Shown: positions 32,375 through 40,444 of the stretch, piece after piece | How positions within the stretch are numbered: position 1 is the stretch's first letter | How the letters are laid out: each line of letters begins with the position of its first letter | Source of the DNA: Streptococcus oralis | GTDB lineage: Bacteria > Bacillota > Bacilli > Lactobacillales > Streptococcaceae | NCBI RefSeq assembly: GCF_001579175.1 | Contig: NZ_KQ970759.1 | Location: 170,230 to 211,529, forward strand | Length of the DNA stretch: 41,300 nt | Direction: 5' to 3' | Notes under the pieces: generated by a model | Seen by the model: only the letters and a program-made list of their open reading frames with translations | Database searches by the model: none | Told to the model about the DNA's origin: nothing | Translations under genes and position numbers: made by a program

Positions 32375-32402
32375 GAGGAGTCCTTTGACTCCTCTTACTT
32401 TT
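32375..32402 (+). terminator. Terminator after the GIY-YIG gene
   Basis: GAGGAGTC (32375-32382), loop CTTT, GACTCCTC (32387-32394), then a T-rich tail; the tail merges into the ppaC -35. Confidence 0.88.
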
Positions 32403-32429
32403 GTCAAAAGAGGAAAAAAGTGCTAAAAT
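32401..32429 (+). promoter_or_regulatory. ppaC promoter
   Basis: TTGTCA (32401-32406), 17-base spacer, extended -10 TGC-TAAAAT (32421-32429). The -35 overlaps the T-tail of the preceding terminator. Confidence 0.75.
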
Positions 32430-32458
32430 AAGATGAATAAATTTAAAGAGGTATTATC

Positions 32459-33394
32459 ATGTCTAAGATTCTAGTATTTGGTCACCAAAATCCAGACTCA
32501 GATGCCATCGGGTCATCTGTAGCCTTTGCTTATCTTGCAAAAGAGGCGTATGGATTGGACACAGAAGCAGTAGCACTTGGAACTCCTAATGAAGAAACAG
32601 CCTTTGTTTTGAACTATTTTGGTGTAGAAGCACCACGCGTCATCACATCTGCTAAAGCAGAAGGTGCAGAGCAAGTCATCTTGACTGACCACAATGAATT
32701 CCAACAGTCTGTTTCAGATATCGCTGAAGTAGAAGTTTACGGTGTTGTAGACCACCACCGTGTGGCTAACTTTGAAACTGCAAGCCCACTTTACATGCGC
32801 TTGGAACCAGTTGGATCAGCTTCATCTATCGTTTACCGTATGTTCAAAGAACATGGTGTGGCAGTTCCTAAAGAAATTGCAGGTTTGATGCTTTCAGGTT
32901 TGATTTCAGATACCCTTCTTTTGAAATCACCAACAACTCACCCATCTGATAAAGTCATTGCACCAGAATTGGCAGAATTAGCAGGCGTGAACTTGGAAGA
33001 GTACGGTCTTGCCATGCTCAAGGCTGGTACGAACTTGGCAAGCAAATCTGCTGAAGAATTGATTGATATCGATGCTAAGACCTTTGAACTCAACGGAAAT
33101 AAGGTTCGTGTTGCTCAAGTAAACACAGTTGATATTGCTGAAGTCTTGGAACGCCAAGCAGAAATCGAAGCTGCTATTCAAGCTGCCAATACTGCAAACG
33201 GCTACTCTGACTTTGTTTTGATGATTACAGACATTGTCAACTCAAACTCTGAAATTCTAGCTCTTGGATCAAACATGGACAAGGTCGAAGCAGCCTTTAA
33301 CTTCAAACTTGAAAACAACCATGCTTTCCTTCCAGGTGCCGTTTCACGTAAGAAACAAGTGGTCCCTCAGTTGACAGAAAGCTTTAATGGCTAA
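32459..33394 (+). CDS. ppaC: Manganese-dependent inorganic pyrophosphatase
   Basis: A 311-residue family II (DHH) pyrophosphatase that splits PPi in the cytoplasm and needs Mn2+ for high activity. Motifs: [13 protein letters not shown] (residues 6-18, metal ligands His and Asp), LTDHNE, and the DHH motif VVDHHRV near residue 97; the DHHA2 domain ends with [14 protein letters not shown], where Arg and Lys bind substrate. It is another Mn-centred gene in a window with mntE, the Mn riboswitch and cvfD. Confidence 0.97.
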   Translation: MSKILVFGHQNPDSDAIGSSVAFAYLAKEAYGLDTEAVALGTPNEETAFVLNYFGVEAPRVITSAKAEGAEQVILTDHNEFQQSVSDIAEVEVYGVVDHHRVANFETASPLYMRLEPVGSASSIVYRMFKEHGVAVPKEIAGLMLSGLISDTLLLKSPTTHPSDKVIAPELAELAGVNLEEYGLAMLKAGTNLASKSAEELIDIDAKTFELNGNKVRVAQVNTVDIAEVLERQAEIEAAIQAANTANGYSDFVLMITDIVNSNSEILALGSNMDKVEAAFNFKLENNHAFLPGAVSRKKQVVPQLTESFNG

Positions 33395-33417
33395 TAGTCT
33401 GAGTGATAGTTGAAATG

Positions 33418-33467
33418 AGGAAACGTTAGTTTCCTTATAGCTAAAGGGGTTTCGACTCCTTTTTTTC
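33418..33467 (+). terminator. Two hairpins after ppaC
   Basis: AGGAAAC (33418-33424), GTTA, GTTTCCT (33429-33435); then AAAGGGGT (33443-33450), TTCG, ACTCCTTT (33455-33462) with one G-U pair and a T-run. The second is the terminator; the first lacks a T-run. The next ribosome site follows at once. Confidence 0.8.
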
Positions 33468-33479
33468 TAGGAGAGAAAG

Positions 33480-33992
33480 ATGTTAGAAAATGGTGACTTG
33501 ATTTTTGTGAAGGATCTTTCAGATATGGGGCAGGCCATCCAAGCTTCGACTGGAAACTATAGTCATGTAGCTATCTTTTTAGACGGTTTGATCTATCATG
33601 CTAGTGGGCAAGCAGGTGTTATTTGTCAAGAACCAGTAGAATTTTTTGAACCGACTCATCTCTATGATCTTTATGCCTACCCAGAGCTGGAAGTTGACTT
33701 GGTAAAGAAGAAGGCTTGCCAGCATCTAGGTGCTCCTTATAATAGCTCATTTTATCCAGATGGGTCTGGCTTTTACTGCTCTCAGTACATCGCTGAAATC
33801 CTACCGATTTTTGAAACTATTCCCATGAAATTTGGGGACGGGAAGCAGGAGATTAGTGATTTTTGGTGGGAATATTACAGGAAACTCGAACTTCCTGTGC
33901 CTCTGAACCAGCCGGGGACCAATCCCAGTCAGTTGGCAGAATCTCCTCTTTTAGAATGTAAAGAAAGGAATCTTCATGATTCAGATTTTTAA
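33480..33992 (+). CDS. YiiX/YebB-like permuted NlpC/P60 cysteine hydrolase
   Basis: A 170-residue protein without a signal peptide. It opens with ENGDLIFVKDLSDMGQAIQASTGNYSHVAIF, where the His of YSHV is the catalytic His in permuted NlpC/P60 (YiiX-like) enzymes; the catalytic Cys is in GFYCSQYIAE, in a His-before-Cys order. Predicted cytosolic amidase or lipid/peptide hydrolase with unknown substrate. CTAGGAGAG precedes the ATG. It overlaps the next gene by 17 bases, indicating one operon. Confidence 0.82.
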   Translation: MLENGDLIFVKDLSDMGQAIQASTGNYSHVAIFLDGLIYHASGQAGVICQEPVEFFEPTHLYDLYAYPELEVDLVKKKACQHLGAPYNSSFYPDGSGFYCSQYIAEILPIFETIPMKFGDGKQEISDFWWEYYRKLELPVPLNQPGTNPSQLAESPLLECKERNLHDSDF

Positions 33993-34626
33993 TCCCTCTC
34001 GTTTGACTCGACAGCCATTTTTTATAGATTTGGTGGACTATCTGGACCAGCATGATGATGTAATCCTCCGGGAAATCAAGGCTCAGTTTCCAGATGTGGC
34101 AGTTGATAAACTCATGGAAGAGTATATTAAGGTAGGCTTGATCCGAAGGGAAAACAAACGCTATTTTCTCAATCTCCCTTTTTTAGAATCTACGGATGAT
34201 TTAGCCCTTGACCAAGAAATTTTTATCAGAGAGGACAGTCCAGTCTATCAAGCCTTGCTAGAGAAGACTTTTGAGACAGAATTGCGCAATCAAACCAATG
34301 CAGCTATTTTAGTCGAATCTACGGATTTTGCTAGAGAAAAGATGACCCTGTCTAATTATTTCTATAAGGTCAAGAATCAATATCCTTTAACAGAAAAACA
34401 GCAGGAACTCTATGCCATTTTGGGAGATGTCAATCCTGAGTATGCTCTCAAATATATGACGACTTTTTTACTGAAATTTCTCAAAAAAGATCAATTAATT
34501 CAGAAACGGCGTGATATCTTCGTTGAGAGTTTAGTCGTCTTGGGTTATATTGTTCAAAACGAAGAAGGAAAGTATGAGTTGGCTGTTGATTTTGACAAGG
34601 AACGGTTGACTTTCTATTTGACTTAA
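33976..34626 (+). CDS. Conserved streptococcal protein, DUF1803-like
   Basis: A 216-residue soluble protein with no recognisable catalytic motif. It starts MIQIFNPSRLTRQPFF and is rich in amphipathic helices (KLMEEYIKVGLIRREN looks like a winged-helix segment; KYMTTFLLKFLKKDQLIQKRRDIFVESLVVLGYI another). I associate it with DUF1803 from memory. AAGGAAT lies upstream of the start, inside the preceding gene. Function unknown; coupling to the NlpC/P60-like gene suggests a shared process. Confidence 0.7.
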   Translation: MIQIFNPSRLTRQPFFIDLVDYLDQHDDVILREIKAQFPDVAVDKLMEEYIKVGLIRRENKRYFLNLPFLESTDDLALDQEIFIREDSPVYQALLEKTFETELRNQTNAAILVESTDFAREKMTLSNYFYKVKNQYPLTEKQQELYAILGDVNPEYALKYMTTFLLKFLKKDQLIQKRRDIFVESLVVLGYIVQNEEGKYELAVDFDKERLTFYLT

Positions 34627-34727
34627 TTATTTGCTTTTGAGCAGATTGTTTGACTTTACTAAAGAATAAGCATAAACTTAATGTAAGCGATAACCATTAT
34701 CGTATTAAAACAAAAGGAGACAGAGCT

Positions 34728-34928
34728 ATGTCACTTGAAAATAAATTGGAACAAGCAACTGGTGCTATCAAAGAAGGATTTGGTAAAGTTACTGCCGATA
34801 GCAAAACAGAAGCAGAAGGTGCTGTAGAAAAAACAGTTGCCAAAGCAAAAGAAGTTGTTGAAGATGCTAAAGGTGCTGTAGAAGGTGCCGTTGAAGGTCT
34901 TAAAAACTCATTTAAGAAAGAAGACTAA
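34728..34928 (+). CDS. CsbD family stress protein
   Basis: A 66-residue, Ala/Lys/Glu-rich helical protein ([20 protein letters not shown]...). AAAAGGAGA at 34711-34719 sets the start at 34728; the longer frame from 34650 has no ribosome site and no family match. CsbD-like proteins are small, abundant, and often induced by general stress; the mechanism is unknown. Repeats of the kind [25 protein letters not shown] give an extended amphipathic helix. About 100 bases separate it from the upstream gene, so it probably has its own promoter, which I could not place well. Confidence 0.88.
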   Translation: MSLENKLEQATGAIKEGFGKVTADSKTEAEGAVEKTVAKAKEVVEDAKGAVEGAVEGLKNSFKKED

Positions 34929-34958
34929 AAAAATCAAGGGAAAACTTCCCTTGATTTT
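34926..34958. terminator. Bidirectional terminator between csbD-like gene and murE
   Basis: Perfect 15-bp arms, 34926-34940 and 34944-34958, with an AAC loop; the A-run and T-run serve both directions. Strong. Confidence 0.95.
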
Positions 34959-34964
34959 TTGATT

Positions 34965-36410
34965 TTATAGGTAACGTTCTGCGACAGCTGCGTCACCAGG
35001 GTAGGATTCTTTCACTCCATTGACGATTTGGTAGCGATCAGCACCCTTACCCGCAATAATCACGGCATCGAGTTCTTGGTCAGTGATGGCCATTGCCGCT
35101 TGGATGGCTTGTTCGCGATCGGCAATCTTTTCAACAGGATGGCTGATATAGCTACTGATTTCCTCTGCAATCGCCATAGGATCTTCATAGTTGGGGTCAT
35201 CAGCTGTGAGAAAGACTTGAATCTCAGGATGTTGATTGAGGAGGAGACCAAAGTCTTTGCGACGACTCTCCCCCTTGTTTCCAGTCGAACCGAGAACCAG
35301 AGCGATTTTTCCAGTCTGATGAGTTTCAACTACATTGATGAGTTTTTTCAGACTGTCCCCGTTGTGGGCATAGTCGATGAAGACTTTAGCACCATTTTTC
35401 TGTGTGAGGACTTCCATACGTCCAGGAACTCGGGTTGTAGCGATTCCTTTTTGGATGTCCTCTAGACTAGCACCTAGACGAAGGCAGGCAAGTCCAGCAG
35501 CGACTGCATTTTCTTGATTAAAGTGACCGATGAGTTGGATATCATAATCGCCAGCGAGTTTTCCTGTAGCTGAGAAGCCAAAGGCTTTGGAGTTCTCGAT
35601 TTGGTTACTCGACTTACTACCATAGAAGTCATGGTCTTGATGTTCAACTTGCTCTTTCAAGACAGAAAAGTGGTCCATGTCGCTGTTAATGACAACTGCT
35701 CGGCTATTTTCCATCAAGAGACGCTTGTGGTAGAAGTAGTCTTCAAAACTAGGATGCTCAATCGGACCGATATGGTCAGGACTGATATTGAGAAACACTC
35801 CTACATCGAAAGTGAGGCCGTAGACTCGCTTAACCAGATAGGCTTGGCTGGAGACTTCCATGATGAGATGGGTTCTTCCGTTATGAACAGCTTGAGCCAT
35901 CATATCAAAGAGATCGATACTTTCAGGAGTTGTGAGAGCAGACTTAAAGAAGGTCTTACCATCTAAGGTTGTATTCATAGTAGACAACATAGCTGGGCGA
36001 TGATGTTGAGCCAAGATGTTATAGGCAAAATAGGCTGCAGTTGTCTTCCCCTTGGTTCCTGTGAAGGCGAGAATTTTGAGTTTCTCTTGTGGATTACCAT
36101 AAAATTCCATGGCAATCAAACTCATGGCTTTCTTAATGTCGTTCACGATAATAGCAGGAATACCGACCTCGTAGTCTTGCTCAGCTATATACCAATCCAG
36201 CCCTTGTGAGATAGCGGAGAGGAGGAATTCTTTTTTGAAAGAAGCTCCCTTAACAAAAAATAGGCTTCGCTCTTTAACTTTACGGCTGTCGTAACTGATA
36301 CTATCAAAATCGACATCACTGTAATTGTAGTAGTAGCTTCCCTGATTGATAATCTCACGGAAGAGACCATTTTTCTTTAAAATATTTAATACGGTTTCAA
36401 TCTTTATCAT
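34965..36410 (-). CDS. murE: UDP-MurNAc-L-Ala-D-Glu:L-lysine ligase
   Basis: A 481-residue Mur ligase adding L-lysine to the peptidoglycan stem peptide in the cytoplasm. The ATP loop GTKGKTT is at 118-124, the central ligase residues lie in [15 protein letters not shown], and the amino-acid selectivity motif is DDPNYEDP (404-411), as in lysine-type MurE, instead of DNPR of diaminopimelate enzymes. This fits dapB feeding lysine synthesis. It is transcribed away from ytgP from an overlapping promoter, with the start codon seven bases after its -10 box and only weak AGAAAG upstream. Confidence 0.96.
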   Translation of the reverse strand: MIKIETVLNILKKNGLFREIINQGSYYYNYSDVDFDSISYDSRKVKERSLFFVKGASFKKEFLLSAISQGLDWYIAEQDYEVGIPAIIVNDIKKAMSLIAMEFYGNPQEKLKILAFTGTKGKTTAAYFAYNILAQHHRPAMLSTMNTTLDGKTFFKSALTTPESIDLFDMMAQAVHNGRTHLIMEVSSQAYLVKRVYGLTFDVGVFLNISPDHIGPIEHPSFEDYFYHKRLLMENSRAVVINSDMDHFSVLKEQVEHQDHDFYGSKSSNQIENSKAFGFSATGKLAGDYDIQLIGHFNQENAVAAGLACLRLGASLEDIQKGIATTRVPGRMEVLTQKNGAKVFIDYAHNGDSLKKLINVVETHQTGKIALVLGSTGNKGESRRKDFGLLLNQHPEIQVFLTADDPNYEDPMAIAEEISSYISHPVEKIADREQAIQAAMAITDQELDAVIIAGKGADRYQIVNGVKESYPGDAAVAERYL

Positions 36411-36417
36411 ACTTTCT

Positions 36418-36468
36418 ATTGTAAACCGAAAGTCTGAATTTTACAAGTAACAAGGAAAAGTTTATAAT
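36418..36468. promoter_or_regulatory. Back-to-back murE and ytgP promoters sharing the -35 region
   Basis: Plus strand (ytgP): TTTACA (36440-36445), 17 bases, TATAAT (36463-36468). Minus strand (murE): TTGTAA (36446-36441), 17 bases, TACAAT (36423-36418), then seven bases to the murE ATG. The two -35 hexamers overlap by five bases, so polymerase should not occupy both at once. Confidence 0.7.
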
Positions 36469-36515
36469 GGAAGATAAGGAACTTTTCTTAGTTATCAAAA
36501 TTGAATGAGGAAGCT

Positions 36516-38138
36516 ATGTCTAACGAAAACAATCACCAGCAAGCCCAGATGTTGCGAGGGACTGCTTGGCTAACAGCTAGTAACTTTATTAGTCGCCTCC
36601 TTGGTGCTATCTATATTATTCCCTGGTATATCTGGATGGGGACTTATGCCGCTAAGGCAAATGGACTCTTTACTATGGGCTATAATATTTATGCTTGGTT
36701 CTTGCTGATTTCAACAGCGGGTATCCCAGTTGCGGTCGCTAAACAAGTAGCTAAATACAATACCATGCGAGAAGAAGAACACAGCTTTGCCTTGATTCGG
36801 AGTTTCCTAGGCTTTATGACGGGCTTGGGACTGGTCTTTGCCTTGGTCTTGTATCTCTTTTCTCCTTGGTTAGCAGATTTATCAGGTGTGGGGAAAGACT
36901 TGATACCTATCATGCAGAGTTTGGCATGGGCGGTCTTGATTTTCCCTTCCATGAGCGTCATCCGAGGCTTCTTCCAAGGGATGAACAACCTCAAACCCTA
37001 TGCTATGAGCCAAATCGCTGAGCAGGTGATTCGTGTCATCTGGATGTTGATGGCGACCTTCTTCATTATGAAGATGGGTTCTGGTGACTACCTAGCAGCA
37101 GTTACCCAATCGACCTTTGCGGCTTTTGTGGGGATGGTGGCTAGTTTTGCAGTCCTGATCTACTTCCTAGTCCAAGAAGGTTTGCTCAAAAGAGTATTTG
37201 AAACACGGGATAAAATCAATAGTAAGCGACTCTTAGTCGATACTATCAAGGAAGCCATTCCCTTTATTCTGACAGGATCAGCCATCCAGCTTTTCCAAAT
37301 CTTGGACCAGATGACTTTTATCAGAAGTATGACTTGGTTTACCAACTACAGCAATGAAGACTTGGTTGTTATGTTTTCTTATTTCTCTGCCAATCCGAAT
37401 AAAATTACCATGATTTTAATCTCTGTAGGAGTTTCCATTGGTAGTGTTGGCTTGCCACTTTTGACGGAGAACTATGTAAAAGGTGACTTGCAGGCAGCAG
37501 CTCGCCTAGTGCAAGATAGTATGACCATGCTCCTCTTATTCTTGCTACCAGCAACGGTTGGAGTTGTCATGGTAGGAGAACCGCTCTACACAGTCTTTTA
37601 TGGTAAGCCAGATAGTCTGGCTATGGGATTATTTATCTTTGCGGTTTTGCAGTCTACTATCCTAGGCTTATATATGGTCTTGTCTCCTATGCTTCAGGCT
37701 ATGTTCCGCAACCGCAAGGCAGTTCTTTATTTTATCTATGGTTCCCTTGCCAAGCTCGTCTTGCAACTTCCAAGTATAGCTATTTTCCACAGCTACGGTC
37801 CTTTGATTTCAACAACTATCGGGCTAATCATTCCAAATGTCTTGATGTACCGAGATATCTGCCAAGTAACGGGTGCTCGTCGAAAGATTATCTTGAAGCG
37901 AACTATCTTGATTACTATTTTGACCCTTGTCATGTTTATCTTAGTTGGTTTCATACAGTGGCTAATCGGTTTTATCTTCCAACCAAGTGGACGCTTCTGG
38001 AGTTTCCTTTATGTGGCTCTCATCGGAGGGTTTGGAGGAGGTCTGTATGGTTTGATGAGCCTACGGACACGACTCTTGGACAAGATAATTGGCAAAGCTC
38101 AAGCAGACCGACTACGGACACGATTGAAAATATCGTAA
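36516..38138 (+). CDS. ytgP: Lipid II flippase family protein YtgP (MurJ-like, MOP superfamily)
   Basis: A 540-residue polytopic protein with about 14 membrane segments. The start at 36516 (MSNENNHQQAQML) follows GAGGAAG; the upstream TTG at 36501 is within the ribosome-site region. The first segment RGTAWLTASNFISRLLGAIYIIPW is characteristic of YtgP/polysaccharide-transport members of the MOP superfamily, and the streptococcal YtgP can replace MurJ. It therefore likely moves lipid II across the membrane. Divergent pairing with murE joins an early and a late step of peptidoglycan supply. Confidence 0.9.
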   Translation: MSNENNHQQAQMLRGTAWLTASNFISRLLGAIYIIPWYIWMGTYAAKANGLFTMGYNIYAWFLLISTAGIPVAVAKQVAKYNTMREEEHSFALIRSFLGFMTGLGLVFALVLYLFSPWLADLSGVGKDLIPIMQSLAWAVLIFPSMSVIRGFFQGMNNLKPYAMSQIAEQVIRVIWMLMATFFIMKMGSGDYLAAVTQSTFAAFVGMVASFAVLIYFLVQEGLLKRVFETRDKINSKRLLVDTIKEAIPFILTGSAIQLFQILDQMTFIRSMTWFTNYSNEDLVVMFSYFSANPNKITMILISVGVSIGSVGLPLLTENYVKGDLQAAARLVQDSMTMLLLFLLPATVGVVMVGEPLYTVFYGKPDSLAMGLFIFAVLQSTILGLYMVLSPMLQAMFRNRKAVLYFIYGSLAKLVLQLPSIAIFHSYGPLISTTIGLIIPNVLMYRDICQVTGARRKIILKRTILITILTLVMFILVGFIQWLIGFIFQPSGRFWSFLYVALIGGFGGGLYGLMSLRTRLLDKIIGKAQADRLRTRLKIS

Positions 38139-38164
38139 ATGATTTATAAATAAAAGTTATAATT

Positions 38165-38195
38165 ACAACCTTTCTATTAAAGAAAGGTTGTTTTA
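38165..38195 (+). terminator. ytgP terminator
   Basis: ACAACCTTTCT (38165-38175), loop ATTAA, AGAAAGGTTGT (38181-38191), then TTT. Confidence 0.92.
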
Positions 38196-38279
38196 TTGTT
38201 CAAAATATTAAAAAAGTAGAACTTTTTCTAAAATTAGTAGCAAAAAAATATGTTTTTTGACTTTTTCTTCAAAAAAAGC

Positions 38280-38308
38280 TTGACTAAATAAAACCAAAAC
38301 TGTATAAT
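38280..38308 (+). promoter_or_regulatory. aliB promoter
   Basis: TTGACT (38280-38285), 17-base spacer, TATAAT (38303-38308). AGGAGG at 38327-38332 is the ribosome site. Upstream sequence is A/T homopolymer-rich; no clean CodY box was found. Confidence 0.78.
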
Positions 38309-38340
38309 AAGACAAATATTTAAAACAGGAGGTTCTGGAA

Positions 38341-40299
38341 ATGAAAAAGTCTAAGGCCAAGTATCTGACACTGGCAGGTGTCGTGTTAAGCGCAGGTATC
38401 CTACTAAGCGCATGTGGGAACTCAGCAAGTTCATCTAAAACATACAACTATGTTTACTCTAGTGATCCATCTAGTTTGAACTATCTGGCTGAAAACCGTG
38501 CAACAACCAATGATATTGTTACCAATTTGGTTGATGGTTTGATGGAAAATGACCAATATGGAAACTATGTTCCATCTTTAGCAGAGGACTGGACCGTTTC
38601 TCAGGATGGTTTGACCTATACCTATAAACTTCGTAAGGACGCTAAGTGGTATACGTACGAGGGTGAAGAATATGCCCCAGTTACTGCTCAAGACTTTGTG
38701 ACTGGTTTGAAATACGCAGCTGATAAAAAATCGGAGGCCTTGTATCTAGTCCAAGCATCAGTTGCAGGATTGGATGACTACATTAATGGGAAAACAACTG
38801 ACTTTTCAACTGTTGGTGTTAAGGCGATTGACGATCAGACGGTACAATATACTTTGAATCAACCAGAACCTTACTGGAACTCTAAGACAACCTCGACTAT
38901 TCTCTTCCCAGTCAATGCTGATTTCTTGAAATCAAAAGGGGATGACTTTGGTAAGGTAGATCCTTCTAGCATTTTGTACAATGGACCTTTCTTAATGAAA
39001 TCTTTTGTTTCAAAATCTGTGATCGAATTCAAGAAAAATCCAAATTACTGGGATGAAAAAAATGTCTTTGTGGATGATGTGAAATTGTCCTATTATGATG
39101 GTAGTGACCAAGATGCCCTAGCACGTAACTTTGTAGAAGGAGTCTACAGCTACGCGCGTCTCTATCCAAATAGCTCAAGCTTTGAAGGAATTAAAGAGAA
39201 GAACAAGGATAACATCATCTATAGTATGCAAAATGCAACTTCTTATTACATAAACTTCAACTTGGACAGAAAATCTTATAACTTCACATCTAAATCCTCA
39301 GATATCGAAAAGAAATCAACTCAAGAAGCAGTTCTGAATAAAAACTTCCGTCAAGCCTTCAACTATGCTTATAACCGTACAGCCTATGGAGCTCAATCTC
39401 AAGGGGAAGAAGGAGCAACGAAGATTATTCGTAACCTAGTGGTACCTCCTACATTTGTAAGCATTAACGGAAAAGACTTTGGCGATGTTGTTTCAGAAAA
39501 GATGGTCAACTATGGCCAAGAATGGCAAGGAATCAACTTTGCAGATGCGCAAGACCCATACTACAATCCTGACAAAGCTAAGGCTAAATTTGCAGAAGCT
39601 AAGAAAGAATTGGAAGCCAAGGGTGTGCAATTCCCAATCCACTTGGATGTAACAGTTGACCAATCAGCTAAAAAAGGTGTACTTGAAGCAAGTTCTTTGA
39701 AACAATCCATCGAATCTGTTCTAGGAGCTGAGAATGTGGTTATCGATATCCAACAGCTATCAACAGATGACTTTGACAACTCTACTTACCTAGCTCAAAC
39801 TGCAGCTCAAAAAGACTTTGATATCTATAATGGGGGTTGGAGTGCGGACTACTTGGATCCATCAAGCTATCTTGATATCTTGAATGTCAATAACGGTGGT
39901 ATGTTGCAAAACATTGGTCTAGAACCAGGTGAGGTCAATGACAAGGCTAAGGCAGTTGGTCTGGATACTTACACTCAAATGCTAGAAGAAGCGAACAAGG
40001 AGCAAGAACCAGCAAAACGTTATGAAAAATATGCTGAAATTCAAGCTTGGCTCGTTGATAGCGCTCTTGCTATTCCAAACGTTTCCCAAGGTGGAACACC
40101 TGGCTTGAGAAAGACAGTTCCATTCTCAGCGCCATTCTCACAAGCTGGAAATAAGGGTGTCGAATCATACAAGTACCTCAAGTTACAAGATAAGACTGTA
40201 ACGGCTGATGAGTATGAAAAAGCTAAAGAAAAATGGCTGAAAGAAAAAGAAGAATCAAATAAGAAAGCCCAAGAAGAACTGGCAAAACACGTTAAATAA
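38341..40299 (+). CDS. aliB: Oligopeptide-binding lipoprotein (AliB/AmiA family)
   Basis: A 652-residue SBP_bac_5-type substrate-binding protein. Signal peptide with basic start KKSKAKY, hydrophobic core and lipobox LLSAC (Cys about residue 23), so it is anchored to the outer face of the membrane by a lipid. The mature part has the typical SBP start NYVYSSDPSSLNYLAENRATTN and the family's DGLTYTYKLRKDAKW. It delivers peptides to the Ami permease, since no permease or ATPase gene is nearby, as for pneumococcal AliA/AliB. AliB versus AliA is decided by length and by position before the transsulfuration gene. Confidence 0.9.
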   Translation: MKKSKAKYLTLAGVVLSAGILLSACGNSASSSKTYNYVYSSDPSSLNYLAENRATTNDIVTNLVDGLMENDQYGNYVPSLAEDWTVSQDGLTYTYKLRKDAKWYTYEGEEYAPVTAQDFVTGLKYAADKKSEALYLVQASVAGLDDYINGKTTDFSTVGVKAIDDQTVQYTLNQPEPYWNSKTTSTILFPVNADFLKSKGDDFGKVDPSSILYNGPFLMKSFVSKSVIEFKKNPNYWDEKNVFVDDVKLSYYDGSDQDALARNFVEGVYSYARLYPNSSSFEGIKEKNKDNIIYSMQNATSYYINFNLDRKSYNFTSKSSDIEKKSTQEAVLNKNFRQAFNYAYNRTAYGAQSQGEEGATKIIRNLVVPPTFVSINGKDFGDVVSEKMVNYGQEWQGINFADAQDPYYNPDKAKAKFAEAKKELEAKGVQFPIHLDVTVDQSAKKGVLEASSLKQSIESVLGAENVVIDIQQLSTDDFDNSTYLAQTAAQKDFDIYNGGWSADYLDPSSYLDILNVNNGGMLQNIGLEPGEVNDKAKAVGLDTYTQMLEEANKEQEPAKRYEKYAEIQAWLVDSALAIPNVSQGGTPGLRKTVPFSAPFSQAGNKGVESYKYLKLQDKTVTADEYEKAKEKWLKEKEESNKKAQEELAKHVK

Positions 40300-40316
40300 C
40301 CAGTCTATTCAACAGG

Positions 40317-40350
40317 AAAAACGATAGTTTCTCAAGGAACTATCGTTTTT
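40317..40350 (+). terminator. aliB terminator
   Basis: Perfect 13-bp arms, AAAAACGATAGTT (40317-40329) and AACTATCGTTTTT (40338-40350), eight-base loop. Confidence 0.95.
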
Positions 40351-40410
40351 ATATAGTTTGAAACTATAACTAGCTCTTGAAAAGAAGAAAATGAGTTGGT
40401 GAAAATAAAT

Positions 40411-40419
40411 GATACAATA
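40411..40419 (+). promoter_or_regulatory. metB-like gene promoter (extended -10)
   Basis: TGA-TACAAT, 25 bases before the ATG; TTTGGAGG (40431-40438) is the ribosome site. No clear -35. Confidence 0.6.
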
Positions 40420-40444
40420 GTTACTATAGATTTGGAGGTATTGT

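Noticed and set aside
34650-34727. Longer N-terminus for the CsbD-like gene
   Set aside because: AAAAGGAGA and the family start both point to 34728.
38195-38340. CodY box upstream of aliB
   Set aside because: TTTTTCTAAAATTAG- and CTTTTTCTTCAAAA-like stretches resemble AATTTTCWGAAAATT but have wrong spacing between half-sites; A/T homopolymers give such matches easily.
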